21,795 nt of DNA from Actinomycetota bacterium (lineage in GTDB: Bacteria > Actinomycetota > Thermoleophilia > Gaiellales > Gaiellaceae), in contig VAXY01000066.1 of the NCBI GenBank assembly GCA_005885085.1, forward strand, positions 1-21,795. Direction: 5' to 3'. Of the stretch, positions 1 to 7,129 are shown piece after piece. The position numbers and the translations under genes are program-made. The notes beneath the pieces are model-generated. The model had not been told where the DNA came from and did no database searches. It saw nothing but the letters and a program-made list of their open reading frames with translations. The first letter of the stretch is position 1. Each line of letters begins with the position of its first letter.

Positions 1-1
1 C

Positions 2-469
2 TCCGCTGCGGCGCCGACGGCCGGCCTGCATTTCACCGATGACGTCCTGCGCCGACTCGACGTCGAGCGAGTGACCCTGCACGTCGGCCTCGACACCTTC
101 CGCCCTGTCGCGGTCGAGGACCTCGGCGAGCATCCGCTGCACGGCGAGCGCTTTTTGGTCACGTCACGTGCCTGGCACCGGATCGAGGGGGCGCCACGGG
201 TTCTCGCCGTGGGGACGACGACCGTGCGCGTGCTCGAGACGCTTGCGCGGGGCGCGCCGCTCGCCGGCCGCACGCAGCTGTTCATCACCCCGGGCTTCGA
301 GTTCAAGCGCACGGACGCCCTGCTGACCAACTTCCACCTCCCGCGCTCGACGCTGCTGGCGCTCGTGATGGCGTTCGCCGGAATCGAGCAGACGCGGAGG
401 CTCTACCGGCTCGCGATCGAGGAGCGCTACCGCTTCTACTCGTTCGGCGACGCGATGCTCGTCTTGTGA
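2..469 (+). CDS. queA: S-adenosylmethionine:tRNA ribosyltransferase-isomerase, 3' part only
   Basis: QueA transfers and isomerises the ribosyl group of SAM onto preQ1 at the wobble base of GUN-anticodon tRNAs, giving epoxyqueuosine, in the cytoplasm. The gene enters the window from the left. The open frame begins at base 2 with SAAAPTAGLHFT, a typical QueA block, and continues with VTLHVGLDTFRPV, then FITPGFEFKRTDALLTNFHL and the C-terminal YRFYSFGDAML, all recognisable family signatures. About 155 C-terminal residues are present, roughly the last 45 percent of a usual protein of about 340 residues. The first in-frame GTG at 71 lies inside the conserved block and is not the true start. The stop overlaps the next gene's start in GTGA. 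Together with tgt downstream, it points to queuosine synthesis from preQ1 in this organism. Confidence 0.95.
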   Translation, partial: SAAAPTAGLHFTDDVLRRLDVERVTLHVGLDTFRPVAVEDLGEHPLHGERFLVTSRAWHRIEGAPRVLAVGTTTVRVLETLARGAPLAGRTQLFITPGFEFKRTDALLTNFHLPRSTLLALVMAFAGIEQTRRLYRLAIEERYRFYSFGDAMLVL

Positions 470-957
470 ACGTCCGTCGGTGTCAAGCAGGGGACGTGGC
501 GGTTGTGGCTGCGTTGCTCGACGAGGCGACCGCGTGGGTCGGCGAACGCGGGTACGAGCAGTGGCCGCTGCCGTTTCCACATCGGGAGCTCGCCGCCGCA
601 ATCGACCGCGGCGAGGTCTATCTCGCCGAGCTCGACGGCGATGTGGTCGCGACCGTGACCCTCCTCTGGGACGACCCGACCTACTGGGGCGAGCGTCCGG
701 CCGACGCCGCGTACGTCCACAAGCTCGCGGTCCGGCGCGCCTGCGCCGGGCAGCGCATCGGTAGCGCGATCGTGGAATGGGCGGACGCGGCCGCGGCCGC
801 GAGCGGCCGGCGGTTCCTTCGCCTCGACTGCCTCCGTGGCAATCCCGGCATCCGCACCTACTACGAAAACCTCGGCTTCGAACATCGCGGGGACCTCGTC
901 GTCAGCGGCCGTGACATGAGCATCTATGAGCGACCGGTTCGCAGTCACCGCGACTGA
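466..957 (+). CDS. GNAT-family N-acetyltransferase
   Basis: This 163-residue protein has the GCN5-related acetyltransferase fold. An N-terminal strand-helix (VRRCQAGDVAVVAALLDEA) is followed by YLAELDGDVVATVTLLWDD. Motif A, which binds acetyl-CoA, is VHKLAVRRACAGQRIGSAI at about residues 83-101, with the QRIGSA loop matching the (Q/R)xxGx(G/A) pyrophosphate loop. The motif B region ends in IRTYYENLGFEHRGD. The acceptor substrate cannot be told from sequence. The GTG start overlaps the queA stop by four bases (GTGA), and the 3' end overlaps tgt by 32 bases, so the three genes are almost certainly cotranscribed. Its place between two queuosine genes may be incidental. Confidence is high for the fold and low for any specific function. 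Confidence 0.88.
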   Translation: MNVRRCQAGDVAVVAALLDEATAWVGERGYEQWPLPFPHRELAAAIDRGEVYLAELDGDVVATVTLLWDDPTYWGERPADAAYVHKLAVRRACAGQRIGSAIVEWADAAAAASGRRFLRLDCLRGNPGIRTYYENLGFEHRGDLVVSGRDMSIYERPVRSHRD

Positions 958-2041
958 CGGCGCGGCGCGCGCCGGCGTGCTGCGGACCGTGCACGGAGAC
1001 GTGCCGACACCGGCGTTCATGCCGGTCGGCACCAAGGCGACGGTGAAGACGGTCGACCCCGACGAGCTCCGCGCGCTGGGCACGACGATTCTGCTCGGGA
1101 ACACGTACCACCTGCACTTCCGCCCGGGCGAGGACCTGATCGCCGAGCTCGGCGGGCTCCACAGCTTCATGGGCTGGGACGGGCCGATCCTCACCGACTC
1201 CGGCGGCTTCCAGGTGTTCTCCCTGCGGGACACGATCACCGCAGTCGACGACGACGGTGTCACGTTCAGATCCGTCTATGACGGCGCGCCGGCGCGCTTC
1301 ACACCCGAGTCCGTCGCCGAGTGCCAGGCAAAGCTCGGGTCCGATATCGCCATGTGCCTCGACATCTGCCCTCCCGTCGACATCGACCGCGCCGAGCTGG
1401 CCGAGGCGGTGCGGAGAACGACGCTCTGGGCGACGCGCCAGCGCGCAGCGCCGCGCGCCGACGGCCAGCTGCTCTTCGGCATCGCGCAGGGCGCGTCGGA
1501 CCCGGAGTTACGCCGCCGCTCGATCGCCGAGCTTTCCGAGCTCGGCTTCGACGGCTATGCGCTCGGTGGGCTCGCGATCGGCGAACACCGCGGCGTCATG
1601 TTCGAGACGACGGCCTGGGGTGCGGACCTGCTCCCGTCGGAGCGGCCGCGCTACTTCATGGGGATCGGCGATCCCGAGGGCGTCCTGGAAGTGATCGAGC
1701 GCGGCGTGGACATGTTCGACTGCGTGCTACCGACCCGCACGGCGCGGACGGGCAGCGCGCTCACCTGGGAGGGACGCCTCAACCTCCGCAACGCCGGTTT
1801 CGCGCGCGACCCACGACCGCTCGACGAGGACTGCTCGTGCCCGGTCTGCGCACGGTTCACGCGCGCGTACATCAGGCACCTGATCAACCAGCAGGAACTG
1901 CTCGGGCTGCGCCTCCTCAGCCTCCACAATCTACGATTCCTGCTGGAACTGACCGCGAACGCACGCGCGGCGATCGAGCAGGGCCGGCTGGCTGCATTCA
2001 AGGCCGAGGCGCTCGGACGGCTCGCCGCCGCAGTTGTGTGA
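926..2041 (+). CDS. tgt: tRNA-guanine transglycosylase
   Basis: Tgt exchanges guanine at tRNA wobble position 34 for preQ1 (bacterial enzymes), the step before QueA. The 371-residue length is normal for a bacterial Tgt. Visible signatures are ILLGNTYHLHFRPG, TDSGGFQVFSL (general acid/base Asp at residue 91), GGLAIGE, and FDCVLPTR with the nucleophilic Asp at about residue 265. The zinc site is C303, C305, C308 and H334, in CSCPVC and LSLHN. The segment usually read as DECTP, which contacts the incoming base, is DICPP here (residues 146-150). The Cys typical of preQ1-specific bacterial enzymes is kept but the Glu is Ile. The ATG start lies inside the acetyltransferase gene (32-base overlap). 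The gene leads directly into yajC, the conserved tgt-yajC-secDF order of many bacteria. Confidence 0.97.
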   Translation: MSDRFAVTATDGAARAGVLRTVHGDVPTPAFMPVGTKATVKTVDPDELRALGTTILLGNTYHLHFRPGEDLIAELGGLHSFMGWDGPILTDSGGFQVFSLRDTITAVDDDGVTFRSVYDGAPARFTPESVAECQAKLGSDIAMCLDICPPVDIDRAELAEAVRRTTLWATRQRAAPRADGQLLFGIAQGASDPELRRRSIAELSELGFDGYALGGLAIGEHRGVMFETTAWGADLLPSERPRYFMGIGDPEGVLEVIERGVDMFDCVLPTRTARTGSALTWEGRLNLRNAGFARDPRPLDEDCSCPVCARFTRAYIRHLINQQELLGLRLLSLHNLRFLLELTANARAAIEQGRLAAFKAEALGRLAAAVV

Positions 2042-2046
2042 GGAGG
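2041..2046 (+). promoter_or_regulatory. Strong Shine-Dalgarno site for yajC
   Basis: AGGAGG begins at the last base of the tgt stop codon and lies four bases before the yajC ATG. It is the best ribosome binding site seen in the window, where most other starts rely on translational coupling or appear to lack a leader. The short spacing is unusual but workable. It supports the ATG at 2051. Confidence 0.7.
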
Positions 2047-2050
2047 CCCA

Positions 2051-2350
2051 ATGGGCGGCTACATCTTCATTCTCGTCCTGCTCGTCGGCATGTGGTTCCT
2101 GCTGATCCGGCCGCAGCGCCGCCGGCAGATGGAATCGCAGCGCCTGCTCCAGTCCCTGTCCGTGGGGAAGGAGATCGTGACGGCGGGTGGGCTCTACGGC
2201 ACGATCACGGCCCTCGACGACGACGAGGCACGCGTCAAGATCGCCGACGGGGTGGAGGTCCGCATCGCCAAAAGGGCGATTGCGGGCGTCCTCTCGGAGG
2301 ACGAGGAACCCAAGGAGCTAGAGGAAGAAAGCGCGGCTAACCTTCCCTAG
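2051..2350 (+). CDS. yajC: Sec translocon accessory protein YajC
   Basis: YajC is a small single-span membrane protein that associates with SecD and SecF in the holotranslocon. This 99-residue protein has one N-terminal membrane helix (YIFILVLLVGMWFLLIRPQ, about residues 4-22), followed by the family signature RPQRRRQMESQRLLQSLSVG. The cytoplasmic beta-rich part reads KEIVTAGGLYGTITALDDD and VKIADGVEVRIAKRAI. The C-terminus is acidic. An AGGAGG site precedes the ATG, and the stop is only three bases before the secDF start. The neighbours on both sides (tgt and secDF) match the conserved order. Confidence 0.95.
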   Translation: MGGYIFILVLLVGMWFLLIRPQRRRQMESQRLLQSLSVGKEIVTAGGLYGTITALDDDEARVKIADGVEVRIAKRAIAGVLSEDEEPKELEEESAANLP

Positions 2351-2353
2351 CCC

Positions 2354-5155
2354 GTGTCCGACCGGCGCCGACATCTCACGCTGCTCGCGTTCATCCTCGC
2401 GGCGCTCGCGGGCGTCGCGCTGCTCGCCGTGCCGGGGTCGCCCGTGCATCGCAAGCCGACCCTCGGCCTCGACCTGCAGGGCGGCCTGGAGGTGGTGCTG
2501 AAGGCGAATCCGCCGAAGGGCCACAAGCTGACGGCGGAGGACCTCAGTCGCTCGATCGACATCATGCGGAACCGGATCGACAAGCTCGGCGTCTCCGAGC
2601 CCGAGATCCGCAAGCAGGGCAGCGACCAGATCGTTATCCAGCTCGCTGGCGTGCACGACCCGGCGTCCGCGGCGAAGCTGATCGGCAAGACGGCGGTGCT
2701 CGAGTTCTACGACTTCGAGGCCGATCTGACGGGGCCGTCGGTCAGCAACGGGCTCACGAAGGTCCCGGTCGCGACCGGCAGCCTCTTCAATCTCCTCTCG
2801 GCGTCGCAGACGCGTGCCCTTGCAGACAAGGGGAAGCCCGCGCAGTGGTACCTCTTCAACCCGCAGAAAGTCGTCAAGGCCGGCCCGCTGCCGACGAAAG
2901 AGGCCCTGCTCAAGACGGAGCTTGTGCAGCGGCCGAAGTCGAAGGGCGGTCTCGGTAAGCACATTCCGAAGAGCTGGACGATCCTCACCGTTCCGCAGAA
3001 CACCGTCGTCGTCAGCTGCGAAAACGGCAGCGGCAACTGCATCAGCACCCAACAGCCGACGACGCCTGAGGTCTTCTACCTCCTCAAGCACCACGACGCG
3101 GCGGACTTCCCCACCAACCCGATTCCGGAGATGACGGGCGGCGAGCTGAAACTGTCGGGGACACGAGCGGACATCGATCCGCAGACGAACGCGCCGGTCG
3201 TGCTGATGCAGTTCACCGGCAAGGGCAAGAAGATCTTCCACGAGATCACGAAGCGCGAGGCGCAGCGCGGCTCGCTCGCATGCGCCGGGAACAACGACCC
3301 GGCCGCCGTGCAGCGCTGCGCGCAGCACTTTGCGATCGTGCTCGACCGGCAGATCCAGTCGGTGCCCTACATCGACTTCCGCCGCAACCCGGACGGCATC
3401 CCCGGCGACAACGGCGCGCAGATCGACATGGGCGGGGGCTCGCTCGGCGATGCGAAGAAGCTCGCGCTCGTCCTGCAGACCGGCGCGCTGCCGGTGACCT
3501 TCACGACCGCCGAGCGCACGGACGTGTCGGCGACGCTCGGCAAGGACTCGCTGAACCAGGCGAAGAAGGCGGCCCTTGTCGGCCTGCTCGTCGTCGCGCT
3601 GTTCCTGTTGCTGCTGTACCGCTTCCTCGGCCTCGTCGCGGTGATCGGGCTCGCGATCTACGCGGCGTTCCTGTACGCGGCCATCCTCCTCTTCCACGTC
3701 ACGCTGACGCTGCCGGGCTTCGCGGGACTGATCCTGACGATCGGCGTGGCGGCCGACGCGAACGTGGTCGTGTTCGAACGCATCAAGGAAGAGGTGCGCG
3801 CCGGGAAGTCCGTGCGCGCCGCGATCGCGGCCGGCTACTCGAAGGGCTTCCACACGATCCTCGACGCGAACGTCGTCACGGCGATCACGGCGCTGGTCCT
3901 GTTCGCGGTCGCGACCGCACAGGTCAAGGGCTTCGCGCTGATGCTGCTGATCGGGACGGTGATCTCGCTGATCACCGCGGTCGCGGCGACGCGCGCGATG
4001 CTGGGGCTGCTCGCCGGCTTCTCCTGGTTCAACAAGCCGCGCTTCATGGGCGCGCACGGGCAGCAGACCGCGAAATGGCTGCAGATCGACTTCATGCGGC
4101 GCCGCTACTGGTGGTTCGCGCTCTCGGGAATCGTGCTCGCGCTCGGCGCCGGGGCGCTCGGGCTGCGCGGGTTGAACCTCGGGATCGACTTCAAGGGCGG
4201 CACGCAGCTCAGCTTCAAGACTGCGGCGTCCCACACGACGGGCGACATCCGGTCGGTGCTTTCCGCAGAGGGTTACCCCGACGCCGTCATTCAGGGCCGC
4301 GGCGCCTCGACGAATAGCGGGTACCGGAGCTTCCAGGTGAGGACGAAGGTCCTCACCGACGCGAAGCAGCACGCGATCACGACCCGCCTGGACGATCGAT
4401 TCCAGACCTCCGCCACGGGTGCGACGAAAGTCTCGTCCAGCTTCGGGCGGCAGATCGCGAAGTCGGCGATCGTCGCGATTCTCTTCTCGCTGTTCCTCGT
4501 CGTCCTCTACATCGCGATCCGGTTCGACCTCAAGTTCGCAGTGCCGGTGATCGCGGCGATGCTCCACGACGTCCTGATCTGCATCGGGATCTATGCGCTC
4601 GTCGGCCGGGAGGTGACGAGCTCGACCGTCGCGGCCATTCTGACTGTGCTCGGCTATTCGATCTACGACACGATCATCATCTTCGACCGCATTCGCGAGA
4701 ACATCCCGCTGATGCGGCGGTCGTCGTTCGCGACGATTACGAACGTCTCGTTGTGGGAGACGATCCGCCGCTCCCTTGCGACGTCGTTCATCACGTTGCT
4801 GCCGGTCGGCGCGCTCTTCCTGTTCGGCGGCGCGACGCTGAAGGACTTCGCGTTCGCGCTGATCGTCGGCATCGGGTCCGGTGCATACTCGTCCATCTTC
4901 ATCGCCGCGCCGCTGCTGACGATCTGGAAAGAGCGGGAGCCCGAGTTCGCGCGGCGGAAGGACGTGACCGTCACGAAGGCCGGCCTCGAAGCCGAATTCG
5001 AGCGCGCCGAGGAAGCGGCGGCCGAGGCGCCGGCGCCGGAGCTCGCCCCGGTGGCGACGGTCGACGGTTCGGACGGCGCGGCCGCGACGGCACAGGCGAA
5101 GCGCGAGCGCCGGCGACAGCGACGGCGCGCCAGACCTCATGGACGAGCCCGTTAA
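2354..5155 (+). CDS. secDF: Protein translocase subunit SecDF (SecD-SecF fusion)
   Basis: SecD and SecF use the proton gradient to help pull exported proteins out of the SecYEG channel. Here both are one 933-residue chain. The SecD half has a first membrane helix at residues 8-26, then LGLDLQGGLEVV (37-48) and a large outside domain to about residue 400. Five helices follow, including GVAADANVVVFERIKEE with the proton-relay Asp at 468. The SecF half starts near residue 575: LQIDFMRRRYWW, one helix, GLNLGIDFKGGTQLSF, a second outside domain, and five helices. YSIYDTIIIFDRIREN carries the matching Asp at 772, and RRSLATS carries Arg at about 805-806. The usual SIND motif is SIYD here. The outside SecD domain has two close Cys pairs (222/229 and 310/322). 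The C-terminus is an Ala/Glu-rich linker and a very basic tail. GTG start three bases after yajC. Confidence 0.96.
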   Translation: MSDRRRHLTLLAFILAALAGVALLAVPGSPVHRKPTLGLDLQGGLEVVLKANPPKGHKLTAEDLSRSIDIMRNRIDKLGVSEPEIRKQGSDQIVIQLAGVHDPASAAKLIGKTAVLEFYDFEADLTGPSVSNGLTKVPVATGSLFNLLSASQTRALADKGKPAQWYLFNPQKVVKAGPLPTKEALLKTELVQRPKSKGGLGKHIPKSWTILTVPQNTVVVSCENGSGNCISTQQPTTPEVFYLLKHHDAADFPTNPIPEMTGGELKLSGTRADIDPQTNAPVVLMQFTGKGKKIFHEITKREAQRGSLACAGNNDPAAVQRCAQHFAIVLDRQIQSVPYIDFRRNPDGIPGDNGAQIDMGGGSLGDAKKLALVLQTGALPVTFTTAERTDVSATLGKDSLNQAKKAALVGLLVVALFLLLLYRFLGLVAVIGLAIYAAFLYAAILLFHVTLTLPGFAGLILTIGVAADANVVVFERIKEEVRAGKSVRAAIAAGYSKGFHTILDANVVTAITALVLFAVATAQVKGFALMLLIGTVISLITAVAATRAMLGLLAGFSWFNKPRFMGAHGQQTAKWLQIDFMRRRYWWFALSGIVLALGAGALGLRGLNLGIDFKGGTQLSFKTAASHTTGDIRSVLSAEGYPDAVIQGRGASTNSGYRSFQVRTKVLTDAKQHAITTRLDDRFQTSATGATKVSSSFGRQIAKSAIVAILFSLFLVVLYIAIRFDLKFAVPVIAAMLHDVLICIGIYALVGREVTSSTVAAILTVLGYSIYDTIIIFDRIRENIPLMRRSSFATITNVSLWETIRRSLATSFITLLPVGALFLFGGATLKDFAFALIVGIGSGAYSSIFIAAPLLTIWKEREPEFARRKDVTVTKAGLEAEFERAEEAAAEAPAPELAPVATVDGSDGAAATAQAKRERRRQRRRARPHGRAR

Positions 5156-5474
5156 ACGCGTGATGCTGGCGCTCGTCGGCGCGGTTGCGCTGACGGCGGA
5201 GCGGGCGGATGAGCTTGCGGACTCGCTCGCGGAGCGCGGCGGGATGAGCCGCGACGAGGTTCGCGGCTGGATCGACGAAGCCACGACGCGCTGGCGCGGC
5301 GACGCGGTCCGCGCGGGGGAGAAGGCCGGCGCGACGTTGCACGGAGCGTTGCGCGAGCTCGGCCTCGTCACGCGGGACGAATGGGACGAGCTGGAGCTGC
5401 GCGTCGCTCAGCTCGAGCACCGTCTGCGGCTCGTGGAGACGAAGCCGCAGCCGCTCCCGGTCCCTCGTGACTAG
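5139..5474 (+). CDS. Small phasin-like coiled-coil protein
   Basis: This 111-residue, highly charged protein is predicted to be helical. The N-terminal part (VMLALVGAVALTAERADELA) is amphipathic. The middle holds GGMSRDEVRGWIDEATTRW, and the C-terminal stretch EWDELELRVAQLEHRLRLVE has the heptad pattern of a short coiled coil. It resembles the small proteins annotated as polyhydroxyalkanoate-synthesis-regulator phasin-like, but no PHA genes are nearby, so the role is unknown. The ATG lies inside the 3' end of secDF (17-base overlap), indicating cotranslation with the Sec genes. High third-position GC and the overlap support a real gene. The function is inference only. Confidence 0.75.
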   Translation: MDEPVKRVMLALVGAVALTAERADELADSLAERGGMSRDEVRGWIDEATTRWRGDAVRAGEKAGATLHGALRELGLVTRDEWDELELRVAQLEHRLRLVETKPQPLPVPRD

Positions 5475-5478
5475 TCCT

Positions 5479-5519
5479 TTTCGGACGCGTCAGCTGCCTG
5501 GCACGAGCCCCGTCCGAAA
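5479..5519. repeat. 9-bp perfect inverted repeat, possible terminator or operator
   Basis: TTTCGGACG at 5479-5487 is the exact reverse complement of CGTCCGAAA at 5511-5519, with a 23-base loop. It lies just after the last gene of the queA-secDF unit and before the promoter-like box of the next gene. There is no T run after the second arm, so a classical intrinsic terminator is not certain. The CGTCCG of the right arm is repeated directly at 5520-5525, which would also suit a protein-binding site. Confidence 0.5.
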
Positions 5520-5527
5520 CGTCCGGG

Positions 5528-5540
5528 TACTCTGGCGCAC
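5528..5540 (+). promoter_or_regulatory. Possible leaderless promoter -10 for the LPG-synthase-like gene
   Basis: TACTCT (5528-5533) fits the TAnnnT -10 pattern and ends seven bases before the GTG at 5541, so transcription would begin at or next to the start codon. No Shine-Dalgarno site is present. I see no good -35 hexamer at the expected distance. Confidence 0.4.
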
Positions 5541-7103
5541 GTGCCGTTGAGGCCACTTCGCGGCGAGCAGCTGCTCGCCGTCGCCGCAGCCGTCGTCGGC
5601 GCCGTGGGCATCGTGTCGGCGCTGACGCCCGAGTTTGCCAACCGCTCGGACTTCGTCAGGGGTGTGCTGCCGCCGGGAGTTCCGGGCGCGGCTCGGCTCC
5701 TCGCGCTCGCGTTCGGGCTCGCCCTCGTCTGGCTGTCGCGCCTGCTCGCGCGACGCCGGCGGCGTGCATGGCAGCTCGCCGTCGCCCTCGTCACCGGGAT
5801 CTCGCTGGCGCACCTGGCCAAGGGCCTCGACGTCGAGGAGGCGACGCTCGGGTTCGTCCTGCTCGTCGCGTTACTGCGGTTCCGTGCCCGTTTCGACGTG
5901 CCCGGAGATCCGCGCTCCGTCCGGCCCTTGCTCGCGACCGCGCTCGCCCTGATCGCGCTTGCCGTTCTCGCCTTCGTACTGGAGCTGCGTGGGCTCGACG
6001 GCGATCGCTGGAATGAGATGATCGCCGCTGTCACCCTTGTCCTCGGGGCCCGTGCGCTCTACCTCTGGTTCCGTCCCCTTTCGGAACGCGTCCGCCAGTC
6101 CGCGGATGAACGGCACGTCGTCCACAGGCTGGTGCGGCTACACGGCCAGGACAGCCTCGCCTTCTTCAGCCTCCGCCGAGACAAGAGCTACTTCTTCTCT
6201 CCGACGCGCCGCAGCTTCCTCGCGTACAAGGTCGTCGGCGGCGCAGCACTCGTCAGTGGCGAGCCGATCGGAGCGGCGGACGAGTTTCGTGACCTGCTGG
6301 CGGAGTTTCGCCGCGTCTGCCACACCCGCGGCTGGCGCGTCGCGTTGCTGAGCGTGCGTGCGGAGCTGCTGCCGCTCGCACGCGAGCTCGGCCTGCGTGC
6401 GATCAAGATCGGGGATGAGGCCGTCGTGCGTCCGGCCGGCTTCTCGCTGGAGGGACGAACGATCCGCAAGGTGCGCCAGTCGGTCGCGCGGCTCGAGCGC
6501 GCCGGCTACGAGTTCTCCGTCGTCGGCGCGACGGCGGTCGATCCCATGCTGCGCTCGGAGCTCGAGCGCGTCTCGGACGCCTGGCGCGGATCGAACGTCG
6601 AGCGCGGCTTCTCGATGGCGATGGACGATCCCTTCCGGGAGGAGGAGACGCTGTTCGCCGTGGCGCGGCGCGGCCGGCACGTGGGCGGCTTCCTGCATCT
6701 GGTGCCGAGCGGACACGGTTACTCGCTCGGGTCGATGCGCCGTGATCGCGAGACGCCCAACGGCCTGATGGAGTACCTGATCGTGAAGCTGCTGCTGTGG
6801 GCACGCGCCCGCGACGCGGAAGAGATCTCGCTGAACTTCTGCGTGTTCGCCGATCTGCTGGCGAACACGCCCAGGAATCGCCTGCACGCCGCAGCACGAA
6901 CCGCGTTGCGTGCCGGCGACTGCGTCTTCCAGCTCGAGCGTCTGCTCGTCTTCAGCCGCAAGTTCGATCCCGAGTGGCGGCCGCGCTACCTCTGTGTCGA
7001 GCGGCTGAGCGACCTCCCGCTGGTCGGCGTCGCGTACCTCCGCGTGGAATCGCTCCTGACGCCGCCCGGCCCCTGGGTCCGGCGGACGCCGCTGAAGGTG
7101 TAG
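5541..7103 (+). CDS. Membrane protein with MprF/LPG-synthase-like C-terminal domain (DUF2156)
   Basis: The 520-residue protein resembles a shortened MprF, which transfers an amino acid from aminoacyl-tRNA to phosphatidylglycerol at the membrane. About six hydrophobic segments lie at residues 9-29, 50-70, 77-93, 101-112, 128-149 and 158-177. The C-terminal soluble domain starts near residue 195. It carries the DUF2156 pattern: DSLAFFSLRRDKSYFFSP (204-221), VVGGAALVSGEPIGA (231-245), RTIRKVRQSVARLERAGY (306-323), RRDRETPNGLMEYLIVK (400-416) and FDPEWRPRYLC (475-485). The membrane part is much shorter than the flippase half of full MprF, and there is no fused lysyl-tRNA synthetase as in mycobacterial LysX. 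The transferred amino acid cannot be told. The GTG start is preceded by a -10-like box at leaderless spacing. The UbiB-like gene follows after 26 bases. Confidence 0.88.
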   Translation: MPLRPLRGEQLLAVAAAVVGAVGIVSALTPEFANRSDFVRGVLPPGVPGAARLLALAFGLALVWLSRLLARRRRRAWQLAVALVTGISLAHLAKGLDVEEATLGFVLLVALLRFRARFDVPGDPRSVRPLLATALALIALAVLAFVLELRGLDGDRWNEMIAAVTLVLGARALYLWFRPLSERVRQSADERHVVHRLVRLHGQDSLAFFSLRRDKSYFFSPTRRSFLAYKVVGGAALVSGEPIGAADEFRDLLAEFRRVCHTRGWRVALLSVRAELLPLARELGLRAIKIGDEAVVRPAGFSLEGRTIRKVRQSVARLERAGYEFSVVGATAVDPMLRSELERVSDAWRGSNVERGFSMAMDDPFREEETLFAVARRGRHVGGFLHLVPSGHGYSLGSMRRDRETPNGLMEYLIVKLLLWARARDAEEISLNFCVFADLLANTPRNRLHAAARTALRAGDCVFQLERLLVFSRKFDPEWRPRYLCVERLSDLPLVGVAYLRVESLLTPPGPWVRRTPLKV

Positions 7104-7129
7104 CGCCGCCGAGGTGCAACACTGAGCGC

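Noticed and set aside
1..925. preQ1 riboswitch linked to queA or tgt
   Set aside because: There is no untranslated space: queA, the acetyltransferase and tgt overlap. The true start of the unit lies outside the window.
2318..5371. Minus-strand open frame of about 1017 codons opposite secDF
   Set aside because: Its composition is dominated by Arg, Glu, Asp and Ala as expected for the reverse complement of GC-rich coding DNA. The plus strand holds complete, motif-rich SecDF.
6797..7129. N-terminal extension of the UbiB-like protein
   Set aside because: The 111 residues are Arg/Pro-rich shadow of the upstream gene; family proteins start near the ATG at 7130.
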